Source: Pleionea sp052032335 (GTDB lineage Bacteria; Pseudomonadota; Gammaproteobacteria; Enterobacterales; Kangiellaceae). Taken from it: a stretch of DNA of 16,201 bases. The stretch is from assembly GCA_052032335.1 (NCBI GenBank), contig JBPEWV010000005.1:1-16201 (forward strand), read 5' to 3'. The notes under the pieces are model-generated. The model worked only from the letters and a program-made list of their open reading frames with translations. It was not told the DNA's origin and did not search any database. The position numbers and the translations under genes are program-made. Shown piece by piece: positions 1 to 7,092 of the stretch. Position 1 is the stretch's first letter; each line of letters opens with the position of its first letter.

Positions 1-967
1 CATCAACAATGCGAACCGCAAGTTCTAGGCTTAAGTACTCTTCACCGAACTCATCGTCTTTCAACTCGGTAGCATTCTCAAAATACTTGACCGAGTTTTT
101 GCAGGCATTAATTTTAACGTCTTTTTCTTTCGCCATTTCAGCAACTTTCGGTAAGTAAGATTCGGCAACATCTTTGTGAACCAATAAGCACTCAAGTGCG
201 TTGCACACACCGGTACGCTGCGTTTTACCATTAACGATCAAGTCGTAAGCCATATCCAGGTCGGCTTCTTTGTCGACGTAAAGGTGGCAAACGCCTTTAA
301 AATGCTGAATCACAGGAATTTTACTGTTTTCTGTAACGAAACGGATTAGTCCTTCACCGCCTCGAGGAATCACCAGATCAATTAACTGATCTTGCTGTAT
401 CAAATCGGTCATTAAGCCGCGATCGGGGTCAGGAATCACGGTGATCGCAGCTTTCGGCAGCCCTTCTGACTCCAGCGCGTCTTGTAGCACCTTGGCAATT
501 GCCAAGCTGGTGTCCAACGCTTCTTTACCCCCGCGTAAAATCACGGCATTACCGGATTTAAAGCACAGAGCTGAAGCATCGGCGGTTACATTCGGTCGCG
601 CTTCATAAATCATACAAATAACGCCGAGTGGGACACGAACTTTTTTCACGTCGATACCACTGGGAGGCGTGCCCAAACTGCGACTCATTCCGACCGGATC
701 ATCGAGCTCAATAATTTCGCGAATGCCTTTAACCATATCCATCACGCCATCTTCGGTCATGGTCAACCGATCAAGCATTGCAGCGTCGAGTCCGTTGTCT
801 TTGGCACGGGCCACTTCTTTAACATTCACTTCGGCAATTTCTGCCTTGTGCTCTGCTAAAGCGTCAGCCATTTTTGCCAAAGCTTTATTTTTTTGTTCGG
901 TGCTAAGTAACGAGAGTTTCTTAGCCGCGTCTGCGGCTTGTTTTGCTAACAAGCTTATATCAGTCAT
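1..967 (-). CDS. proA: Gamma-glutamyl phosphate reductase (glutamate-5-semialdehyde dehydrogenase), 3' end cut by window edge
   Basis: ProA reduces glutamyl-5-phosphate with NADPH to glutamate-5-semialdehyde, the second step of proline synthesis, in the cytoplasm. The 322 codons visible cover the N-terminal part of a protein that is usually about 415-430 residues, so roughly 100 residues lie outside the window. Seen in the translation: the N-terminal LAKQAADAAKKLSLL helix, the VPLGVICMIYEARPNVT cofactor-region motif, SGNAVILRGGKEA, and the catalytic cysteine at residue 255 in TGVCNALECLLV. The start is ATG at 967, with GGAG five bases upstream inside the end of proB. The start overlaps the proB stop (ATGA), which implies translational coupling. 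Nothing is broken in the visible part. Confidence 0.97.
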   Translation of the reverse strand, partial: MTDISLLAKQAADAAKKLSLLSTEQKNKALAKMADALAEHKAEIAEVNVKEVARAKDNGLDAAMLDRLTMTEDGVMDMVKGIREIIELDDPVGMSRSLGTPPSGIDVKKVRVPLGVICMIYEARPNVTADASALCFKSGNAVILRGGKEALDTSLAIAKVLQDALESEGLPKAAITVIPDPDRGLMTDLIQQDQLIDLVIPRGGEGLIRFVTENSKIPVIQHFKGVCHLYVDKEADLDMAYDLIVNGKTQRTGVCNALECLLVHKDVAESYLPKVAEMAKEKDVKINACKNSVKYFENATELKDDEFGEEYLSLELAVRIVD

Positions 968-2085
968 TTGTTCTCCAAAATTGCTACAGATTCTTCAGAA
1001 ATAATCGGATTTTCATCGTCGGTTTCGATGACCGATTCATCAATTTCTTCACTCGCCATTAAATTCAACACACAACTGCTGTGTTGGCTGGTGGCTTTAG
1101 CCAGCTTTTCACCTTTTTCGGTTCTTACCAGTATGGTGTCACCAATGGCAAACTCACCGACCACGTTAATAATGTCTTTGTGATCAAAGTTTAGGGTGTC
1201 ACCTTTTTGCAGCTCGCCAATTTCATTGCTGACGATGACTTCACCTTTCGCTTTCGAGGTGTGGGTGATCCAGTGAATGCGATCTTCCAATGGTTTTTCG
1301 AAAGGTAAAAACTTAGTGCCCGGATTCTTGCCTTCAAACAGATCATTAAAGCTGGTGGTTTTCAAACCATTAACAATGAAGGTTAAAATGCCGTTCGACG
1401 TGGCTTTTTCTGCCGCTTCAAGCTTGGTTGTCATACCGCCGGTTCCAACACCACTGTCAGGACCACTTGCCATGGCATATATGTCGGCATCGATTTTCTT
1501 CACTTCTTTTAGCAGCTCGGCGTCGGGATTATTGTTGGGGTTATCGGTATACAGTCCCTCTACGTCGGAGCAAATAATCAAGCAATCAGCGTCCACGGCG
1601 GCAGCAATCATGGCCGACAGATTATCGTTGTCTCCGACCTTTTGCTCGTCGCTGGTCACTGCGTCGTTTTCGTTGACGATGGGCAAGATATCGTTATTCA
1701 ATAGCTCAAACGCCGTTTCACGAATACTCTCATAGCGTTCATGAATTTGAAGGTCACCTTGAGTTAACAACATCTGAGCCGTCGGGAAATCGAACAAGCG
1801 ATCCCAGGAGGCCATCATATCCATCTGTCCTTTCGCGGCCATGGCTTTTTTAACCGCTATCGAGCGCTCTTTTTCGGTGTCAAAAGCGTGCGACCCGGCC
1901 GCCACTGATCCGGACGACACCAAAACGACTTGCACACCGTGCATGCGACATTTAATGATAAATTCGGCAATACCGAGTAAATAGCGAGAGCTACACCCGT
2001 TTTGATCGGGGGCAATTAAGGCGCTGCCCACTTTAAGAACAATTCTGCGCCAAGGTAATGTTTCACTACTACTGCTACTATTCAC
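964..2085 (-). CDS. proB: Glutamate 5-kinase with C-terminal PUA domain
   Basis: ProB phosphorylates glutamate with ATP to glutamyl-5-phosphate, the first and proline-inhibited step of proline synthesis. At 373 residues it matches the long PUA-containing form. The amino-acid kinase domain shows VLKVGSALI (16-24), LVSSGSVAAG (55-64), NENDAVT (138-144), GDNDNLSA (151-158), CSDVEGLYTDNP (172-183) and GVGTGGMTTKLEAA (212-225). The PUA domain covers roughly 279-343. The start is a GTG at 2085 that overlaps the stop of the upstream membrane gene (GTGA) and has no good ribosome site, so it probably depends on coupled translation. Two things are odd: a run of five serines at residues 3-7, and a C-terminal tail (about 345-373) that is strongly acidic where E. 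coli-type kinases have a conserved HRD-containing end. Confidence 0.96.
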   Translation of the reverse strand: MNSSSSSETLPWRRIVLKVGSALIAPDQNGCSSRYLLGIAEFIIKCRMHGVQVVLVSSGSVAAGSHAFDTEKERSIAVKKAMAAKGQMDMMASWDRLFDFPTAQMLLTQGDLQIHERYESIRETAFELLNNDILPIVNENDAVTSDEQKVGDNDNLSAMIAAAVDADCLIICSDVEGLYTDNPNNNPDAELLKEVKKIDADIYAMASGPDSGVGTGGMTTKLEAAEKATSNGILTFIVNGLKTTSFNDLFEGKNPGTKFLPFEKPLEDRIHWITHTSKAKGEVIVSNEIGELQKGDTLNFDHKDIINVVGEFAIGDTILVRTEKGEKLAKATSQHSSCVLNLMASEEIDESVIETDDENPIISEESVAILENK

Positions 2086-2447
2086 GATTTAAACCCGTTT
2101 ACTTGATTGTTTGCTTTGAATTTCTGGCGACCGTGGTAATAAGTGACACAGTGCTTGTTAGAAACAGAGATACACAGTTCACTGGCTACCAGCAGACACA
2201 CAGGAATAACGACATAAAAGATTACACGCGTTGAAGGATCGACGATCGCCGAAAATGCGTATACCGTTAAGAAGGCAAGCAGCCCGACGATGACACACCC
2301 ATAAATCAGTTTAGTCCAATCACAGTGGAAATCCACTGCTTGCCGGCGCCAATGAACCTTCAGAGCGTTGAGGCGAAAACGACAGGATCGGTTTACGGTT
2401 GCTAACCACAAAGCCCTTGAGCTAGTAAACCAATTGTCAGAAAGCAT
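2082..2447 (-). CDS. Hypothetical two-pass inner-membrane protein upstream of proB
   Basis: I do not recognise this 121-residue protein. It has a basic, tryptophan-containing N-terminal part (residues 1-45, with RALWLATVNR and HWRRQ), two predicted membrane helices (about 47-67 and 75-94) and a polar basic C-terminal tail. It contains six cysteines (22, 42, 51, 84, 92, 100). Its start follows the stop of the 58-codon gene by a single base. Its stop overlaps the proB GTG by four bases, so it is almost certainly translated as part of the proBA message. An AAGGA-like site lies about 11 bases ahead of the ATG. The context suggests a role tied to proline or osmotic physiology, but that is inference from position only. 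Confidence 0.8.
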   Translation of the reverse strand: MLSDNWFTSSRALWLATVNRSCRFRLNALKVHWRRQAVDFHCDWTKLIYGCVIVGLLAFLTVYAFSAIVDPSTRVIFYVVIPVCLLVASELCISVSNKHCVTYYHGRQKFKANNQVNGFKS

Positions 2448-2448
2448 A

Positions 2449-2625
2449 TTAGCTTTGATCCTTCGTCTTCTTCGATGAGTGACCGGATAATTTGAGCTTA
2501 ATCCAGGGAAATATGTACAACGCCAAGATTAACCACAAACAAATCCAACCGAGTAAGTCCTTCAAACCATTCCTACCTTTTCGGTACAACTTCACCCAAA
2601 GCTTCGATAATTTATTCGAGCTCAT
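2449..2625 (-). CDS. Small (58 aa) single-pass membrane protein, first gene of the proBA operon
   Basis: This is a short reading frame of 58 codons starting with MSSNKLSKLWVKLY. A lysine/arginine-rich amphipathic N-terminal part (K5, K8, K12, R15, K16, R18) precedes one hydrophobic, tryptophan-rich helix at about residues 24-42, then a basic tail. AAGG sits eight bases ahead of the ATG at 2625. The TAA stop is separated by one base from the next ATG, so the two genes are tightly packed. I recognise no family. Good ribosome site, operon packing and a clear membrane segment make it more credible than a chance frame. The positive charge on both sides leaves its topology open. Confidence 0.65.
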   Translation of the reverse strand: MSSNKLSKLWVKLYRKGRNGLKDLLGWICLWLILALYIFPWIKLKLSGHSSKKTKDQS

Positions 2626-2698
2626 ACTGATTACCTTGAAACCGATTAACGTATAGTTTTAATGATAGGAAAAAATGATTTGAACTGTAATGGTTAGA

Positions 2699-2727
2699 AT
2701 ACTAATTAAAATAACGACGTATTTCAA
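2699..2727 (-). promoter_or_regulatory. Candidate sigma-70 promoter for the membrane gene-proBA operon
   Basis: On the minus strand there is TTGAAA (plus-strand 2722-2727) as -35, a 17-base spacer, and TAGTAT (2699-2704) as -10. Transcription would begin near 2692, about 67 bases ahead of the first start codon. It matches 5/6 and 4/6 of the consensus. It lies almost exactly on top of the opposite-facing promoter candidate for the MarR gene. Called by eye. Confidence 0.45.
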
Positions 2728-2734
2728 CTATAAT
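2706..2734 (+). promoter_or_regulatory. Candidate sigma-70 promoter for the MarR-family gene
   Basis: A perfect TATAAT at 2729-2734 lies 17 bases after TTAAAA (2706-2711). Transcription would start near 2741, giving a leader of about 155 bases before the MarR start codon. The -35 is weak (4/6) but the -10 is the full consensus. Another promoter nearer the gene cannot be excluded. Confidence 0.5.
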
Positions 2735-2740
2735 GGCCGA

Positions 2741-2756
2741 ATTAATTGAAATTAAT
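2741..2756. promoter_or_regulatory. 16-bp perfect palindrome, candidate MarR-type operator
   Basis: ATTAATT and AATTAAT arms of 7 bases are separated by 2 bases (GA). This is the size and layout of MarR-family operators. The site would sit on the predicted transcription start of the MarR gene and just upstream of the -35 of the divergent operon, so binding could repress the regulator itself and influence proBA. The sequence is very AT-rich, so chance occurrence is not negligible. Confidence 0.4.
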
Positions 2757-2895
2757 CTGTTAATTATCAGCTATTTGCGTCACAGATCACACAGCAAGCC
2801 GCGCATAAATATTCGTACACTAATCAATATCATCGGCTAAGTGCTTAATAAACGGTGTAATTTATGCATATTCAGGCAGCGAACGAGGCAAAAAG

Positions 2896-3438
2896 ATGGA
2901 CTTAAATGCAAATTTTGATAGAGTTCGAACGGTTAAATCACTGAGCGACCCTCATTCCATGCAAAAGTACGATGAACTACTGGTGTCTTTGCGGCGTATA
3001 ATTCGCGCCATCGACCTGCACTCAAAACGCCTGAACAAAGAAACTGGCTTGACCGGCCCACAACTGATGGTGATGCAAGAAATCATCGTTCGAGACAATA
3101 TTATGGTCAAACAGATCGCCGAAAACATCAATTTGAGCTCGGCAACGGTCACCAGCATTCTCGATCGTCTGGAAAAGCGAGGACTGGTCCGGCGTGAGCG
3201 TTCGACGACTGACAAACGAAAAGTAGGACTGCACCTGACCGATGAGGGTGTAGAAATTCTGCAAAGTGCGCCAAAACCATTACAGCAGCATTTTATTACC
3301 CGTTTCGAGTCACTCGAAGAATGGGAGCAAACGCAAATGGTCGCCACCATGCAACGAGTTGCCAAAATGATGGACGCCGATGCCATAGACGCCTCACCTT
3401 TGCTTGAAGTCGGCGTTATTCAGAAAAGCAGCGAGTAG
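2896..3438 (+). CDS. MarR-family transcriptional regulator, CosR/EctR-like
   Basis: This is a 180-residue winged helix-turn-helix repressor-type protein that would bind DNA as a dimer in the cytoplasm. An N-terminal dimerisation helix (about 25-48, with LLVSLRRIIRAIDLHSKRL) is followed by GLTGPQLMVMQEI. The HTH has its recognition helix at about 81-96 (SSATVTSILDRLEKRG), and the wing is at about 97-116 (ERSTTDKRKVGLHLT). The LRRIIRAIDLHS and GLTGPQL pattern is what I know from CosR and EctR1, MarR proteins that control compatible-solute genes; assignment to that subgroup is from memory and moderate. The start at 2896 has GAGG seven bases upstream. It is divergent from the proBA operon and followed by a glutaredoxin-like gene 50 bases downstream with no terminator between. 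An osmotic role is inference. Confidence 0.9.
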   Translation: MDLNANFDRVRTVKSLSDPHSMQKYDELLVSLRRIIRAIDLHSKRLNKETGLTGPQLMVMQEIIVRDNIMVKQIAENINLSSATVTSILDRLEKRGLVRRERSTTDKRKVGLHLTDEGVEILQSAPKPLQQHFITRFESLEEWEQTQMVATMQRVAKMMDADAIDASPLLEVGVIQKSSE

Positions 3439-3488
3439 CCTTTACACCACCAATTCTGTTATCCATTTACCAATCAAAGAGATCGAGT

Positions 3489-3857
3489 ATGTTAAAAGCA
3501 ATACGACTGATGCTGGGCGCTTTAATCGCGTTTATCGATAAATTAACCCGAGGTCGAAAAATGAAACGACCCGAGCCGGCGCAGGCCGAGGTCGAAAAGC
3601 AATTGGAAAAGCTGGCCTTATACCAATTTACCCTGTGCCCGTTTTGCATCAAGGTAAGACGCAAAATGCACCAGCTCAATTTACCCATCGAAACACGTGA
3701 TGCCAAAAACGACTCGCGTCACCGGCAGGACCTACTGGAGCAAGGCGGGCGAATAAAAGTACCCTGTTTAAGAATCGAAACCGGCTCAGGCAGTCAATGG
3801 ATGTATGAATCGGACGATATTAACCGTTATCTAGAGAAGGAATTCGGCCAACTGTAA
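3489..3857 (+). CDS. Membrane-anchored glutaredoxin-like protein (CPFC)
   Basis: This 122-residue protein has an N-terminal hydrophobic segment (about 5-18, LMLGALIAFIDKLT) that probably anchors it in the inner membrane with the domain facing the cytoplasm. A charged linker follows (21-42), then a thioredoxin-fold glutaredoxin/GST N-terminal domain from about 43. The CPFC redox motif is at residues 50-53. The VP preceding C93 (P92) fits the cis-proline position, and a conserved YESDDINRYLE segment ends the protein. The second CPFC cysteine allows dithiol chemistry. The start has GAG-rich sequence a few bases upstream. It is likely co-transcribed with the MarR gene. This is a known but poorly studied family in marine gammaproteobacteria; its substrate is unknown. 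Confidence 0.88.
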   Translation: MLKAIRLMLGALIAFIDKLTRGRKMKRPEPAQAEVEKQLEKLALYQFTLCPFCIKVRRKMHQLNLPIETRDAKNDSRHRQDLLEQGGRIKVPCLRIETGSGSQWMYESDDINRYLEKEFGQL

Positions 3858-3881
3858 ATCGAACCGATCCGTTCGACACAA

Positions 3882-3905
3882 AAAACCCCGCCGAAGCGGG
3901 GTTTT
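3882..3905. terminator. Bidirectional intrinsic terminator
   Basis: Arms AAAACCCCGC (3882-3891) and GCGGGGTTTT (3896-3905) pair perfectly around a CGAA loop, with A and T tracts on either side. It lies between the convergent glutaredoxin-like gene and the M28 peptidase gene, and can serve both. Confidence 0.92.
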
Positions 3906-3926
3906 GTTTAAGCCAAAGAGAGAAAA

Positions 3927-5951
3927 CTACCGGCGCCGACGCAGGCCCAGTAATAAAGGTAACAACAGAATCCATCCTGAACTGCCACCCGAGCTGCTAT
4001 TATTGTCTGGCTCAGGGTTAGGCTCAACTGGCGTTGATTTGTTAATAATAGTGACCGCCAATTCCGCTGTCTCACCGAGCTGAGCATTGCCCCCAACGTT
4101 TCGTAAATCAATGCTGAATGTTTTGTCTTGATTCACAGCAAACGTCTTTATCTCGAGCGTTTTATCATCACTGTCGCCCGCTTCCCAATTTAAGATACCC
4201 GAAACCGCTTCATAGTCAGTGCCAGCAATCGCCGATCCATTCACAGCCTGGTAAGCGACGGATGCCGACAGATCCACATCACCGGAGCGTTGAACTCGAA
4301 TGGTGGTCGTGGTCGCTTCATCCATTGCCAATGTGGACTGCTCAAAACTGACCTGGCTAATAGAATTATTGACCAATCGAACCGTCATTATTGCTCGCTC
4401 GCCCAGTTCACCGTTACCACCGACTTCAGACAGTTCAATGGTAAAGGTTTTGTCCTCCGTTAGACCTAGCGCGGTTATTTCGATGGTTTTGTCCGATGAA
4501 TCGTTGACGCCCCAGGTTAAGGTACCCGATGCTGCTTGGTAATCATTGCCGGCCGACGCGGTTCCGTCGATGGTCTGATAGTTGACCGAAGCTGTTTCAT
4601 CCGTTAATCCTTTGCGCTCAATCACCACCGAAAGCGTTTGCTCTTCTAACAGTTCAGCCGACGCCTCGCGAAATTCCAAAGTACTTCGCGACTCGTAATT
4701 GTCGGCATCCACGATCCCCTTGCCCAGTTCTCCGACATAAGCAATGGCCAGCTTAAGAAAGTTGGTCGCGTGTTCGGTGTCAAAATGGTTATCACCCGAT
4801 GTATGAATATCCGAATTGTAATCATTAAATGCTGACTCAAACGGCATTGACGCGGCAAACCCTCGATTGTGCCAGGAAGCATGATCGGAGCAGCCGTAGC
4901 CGCATCGGTCAGTGCCATAAGTAACCTCTGAAAAATAATGCTCCAACAAATCAATCATAAATTGATTTTGCTCGGCATTGGTGTAATCGGTCATAAAGAA
5001 GATATCGGTATTCGCAGTACCGTTGTAACCCGTCATATCGAACTGAGCGACACCAACGACATCAACGCCATTTGCTCGATAATCTGCAGCAATATCGCCC
5101 GAACCGCGCAGGCCAACTTCTTCTGCCGCATAGCCCATAATTTTCACCGTACGGCTGGGTTTGTAACCACTGGTGACCATCGCGCGTAACGTTTCGGTTA
5201 TCACCGCTATGCCCGACGCATTATCGTCGTGACCCGGCGCACGTGCAGTTTCCCGATTCGCACTTTGTCCATTGATCGAATCCAGATGCCCACCAATTAC
5301 CACCACTTCATCGGCTAATGCATCACCTTCGATGGTTACTATCACTGAGGGTTGATCCCAGCCGTCGTGTTGGTAAAGTTCGACGGTCATATCGTCTCGG
5401 GTACTGGTCAATCCTTCCCAATACGACTTCAACCATTCCGACGCCTCAACCCCTGAAGAGGCGGTATAGTAACGATTGTTGTAGCTGCCCAGTGTGCTAA
5501 CAGTCGATGCCAGATTACTGCTGACAATGTGCGTCAACATGGCATTAACTGTTTCGTCATTATCAATGGTGTACTCCACGACGACAGACTTGTCTAATTG
5601 ATTCAACTTCTCAACGCTTTTGACGTATTCGGTCGCCTGTTGAATCGACCTATGCCAGATATAACCACCACAGCGCCGATGATTTTGATGCATATAACCG
5701 GACAAATCGGCCAGTTTTGACTCCGGCAAAGTGACAATGGCAATCCCTCGATCGTTTTTCAGGTTGGCGCTGATGGTATCAAGCCCCAAACTCTGCCGCT
5801 TACTTTGAGTCATCGCTTTCAAGGCATCATTGCCCAAAGTAACTATCTGTACAGGATCGTCTGACGGTGGTTTACCATCAGAAAAAGCATTGATTGCACT
5901 GCAAAGTGCAATACCCGAAATCATTATTAATTGAATTAGCCTCATACGCAT
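3927..5951 (-). CDS. Exported M28 zinc aminopeptidase with two Calx-beta domains and GlyGly-CTERM tail
   Basis: This is a secreted peptidase of 674 residues resembling the Vibrio/Aeromonas leucyl aminopeptidases. A signal peptide covers about 1-24. A propeptide-like region follows, then the M28 catalytic domain (about 140-410). Likely zinc ligands and catalytic residues visible by motif are H222 (GGHLDS), D242 (GHDDNASG), E277/E278 (AAEEVGLRGS), D305 (QFDMTGY) and H357 (SDHASW). C350 and C354 match the family disulfide. Two Calx-beta repeats follow (about 425-530 and 533-637). The end is a linker of P, N and S, then SGGSSGW, a hydrophobic stretch and RRRR, a GlyGly-CTERM signal cleaved by rhombosortase for type II-dependent export and surface attachment. 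The codon-3 ATG (5945) has better ribosome-site spacing than the first ATG and may be the true start. Confidence 0.94.
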   Translation of the reverse strand: MRMRLIQLIMISGIALCSAINAFSDGKPPSDDPVQIVTLGNDALKAMTQSKRQSLGLDTISANLKNDRGIAIVTLPESKLADLSGYMHQNHRRCGGYIWHRSIQQATEYVKSVEKLNQLDKSVVVEYTIDNDETVNAMLTHIVSSNLASTVSTLGSYNNRYYTASSGVEASEWLKSYWEGLTSTRDDMTVELYQHDGWDQPSVIVTIEGDALADEVVVIGGHLDSINGQSANRETARAPGHDDNASGIAVITETLRAMVTSGYKPSRTVKIMGYAAEEVGLRGSGDIAADYRANGVDVVGVAQFDMTGYNGTANTDIFFMTDYTNAEQNQFMIDLLEHYFSEVTYGTDRCGYGCSDHASWHNRGFAASMPFESAFNDYNSDIHTSGDNHFDTEHATNFLKLAIAYVGELGKGIVDADNYESRSTLEFREASAELLEEQTLSVVIERKGLTDETASVNYQTIDGTASAGNDYQAASGTLTWGVNDSSDKTIEITALGLTEDKTFTIELSEVGGNGELGERAIMTVRLVNNSISQVSFEQSTLAMDEATTTTIRVQRSGDVDLSASVAYQAVNGSAIAGTDYEAVSGILNWEAGDSDDKTLEIKTFAVNQDKTFSIDLRNVGGNAQLGETAELAVTIINKSTPVEPNPEPDNNSSSGGSSGWILLLPLLLGLRRRR

Positions 5952-6215
5952 CTCTTGTTGTACTTATTAGTTTCTTTATCGAGTCTAGGCGCCTTAATAA
6001 CTCGCAACAAGTGACATATTCACGAATACTCACAACAATTTGTAACCAACTGTATGAATGTATTACATTAAAACCATCAGCTGATTACCCAATGAGATGA
6101 ATCAATAAGATTTGTCCGATACCATCTCATTATTTAACCAGTCTTTGACCTTGTAACTGTTGATTCGAAACGATTAATACTGAACTTTTAACCCTATACC
6201 TTTCATAGCCTTTAA

Positions 6216-6929
6216 ATGCCGACCACTGATCCACACTTCAACTCATCATTATCGATTGCTTCACTCACATATTGGAGTGCGCTGGTTCTATTCGTTTTTT
6301 TCTTGGGACAGTTTCTGATAATGGAGCTTGCGATGAGTCAGTCAATGCACGAAGGCATCGGTGATCGGCAAACTGCACCTGTTCTATGGGTCAACTTGGG
6401 AATCCTGACGAGCTCAATCGCTGGCTTAATCGGTATCGCATTTGCCAAATACAACACAAAAACACAGCTCTTCGGTCCGATACCTCGGAATTCAAAAGCT
6501 TTGGTGTGGGTGGTTACTTTGGTCATTTCGACGGTTATTCTGAATCTGCTCAGTCATCAGTTACTCAACTTTTTTGAGTGGCAGCCTGATGACCAGTTTG
6601 CTGAGTACTTAATGGCAAGTCGACATCATCTATTAACTTGGGTCGCAGTCGGACTGATGGCGCCGGTGTTTGAAGAAGTATTTTTTCGTGGTTTCGTCTA
6701 CACCCACCTGATGTCTTATCGCCACGGGTTACTTGCCAGCATCATTTTCCCAAATCTACTCTGGTGCTTGTTGCATTTTCACCAGTACGATCTTATCGGG
6801 CTTGTCGTCTTGTTGGTTATGGGCATTATCTTTACTCTGGTCCGATGGCTCAGTGGCCATCTCATTTATCCGCTTCTGATGCACATAACCTTTAACTTAA
6901 CGACACTGACCAGCTTCTTACTTCAATAA
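6216..6929 (+). CDS. CPBP (CAAX protease/bacteriocin-processing, Abi) family intramembrane metalloprotease
   Basis: This is a 237-residue multi-pass membrane protein. The three family motifs are present: EEVFFRG (E153, E154, R158), the second-motif histidine in WCLLH (H187), and HITFN (H223, N227). Hydrophobic helices occur at about 18-38, 57-76, 95-113, 138-151, 170-186, 191-210 and near the end. Bacterial members have been linked to peptide or bacteriocin processing, immunity and membrane-protein cleavage, but the substrate here cannot be read from sequence. No strong ribosome site precedes the ATG at 6216. The gene stands alone, with about 260 bases upstream shared with the divergent peptidase and 163 bases to the next gene. 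I see no bacteriocin-like precursor nearby. Confidence 0.88.
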   Translation: MPTTDPHFNSSLSIASLTYWSALVLFVFFLGQFLIMELAMSQSMHEGIGDRQTAPVLWVNLGILTSSIAGLIGIAFAKYNTKTQLFGPIPRNSKALVWVVTLVISTVILNLLSHQLLNFFEWQPDDQFAEYLMASRHHLLTWVAVGLMAPVFEEVFFRGFVYTHLMSYRHGLLASIIFPNLLWCLLHFHQYDLIGLVVLLVMGIIFTLVRWLSGHLIYPLLMHITFNLTTLTSFLLQ

Positions 6930-7092
6930 CAATCTCTTTCAAGAACAGTCTCCGTCAACAACACATTCTCTATTGCAAAAATCAAATTTCAATCAGAAAT
7001 GGGCCATACAGAGAGCCTGAAACGTTCAGTTACAAGCTTAACTTGTGCAGGTTTCGAATCTGATATAGGTTTTGATAAAAAAGGATATCATT

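Noticed and set aside
669..1735. Plus-strand open frames of 71-152 codons over proA and proB.
   Set aside because: They lie antisense to two certain genes, lack ribosome sites and are rich in serine, as expected for mirror frames.
2776..2791. CRP-like site TGCGT-N6-TCACA in the MarR/proBA intergenic region.
   Set aside because: Only the right half matches the consensus; the left half is 3 of 5.
2952..3386. 144-codon minus-strand frame over the MarR gene.
   Set aside because: Fully inside the MarR coding region on the other strand; cysteine/serine/arginine-rich composition typical of a shadow frame.
6216..6929. Bacteriocin-processing cluster around the CPBP protease.
   Set aside because: No small double-glycine leader peptide, transporter or histidine kinase nearby.
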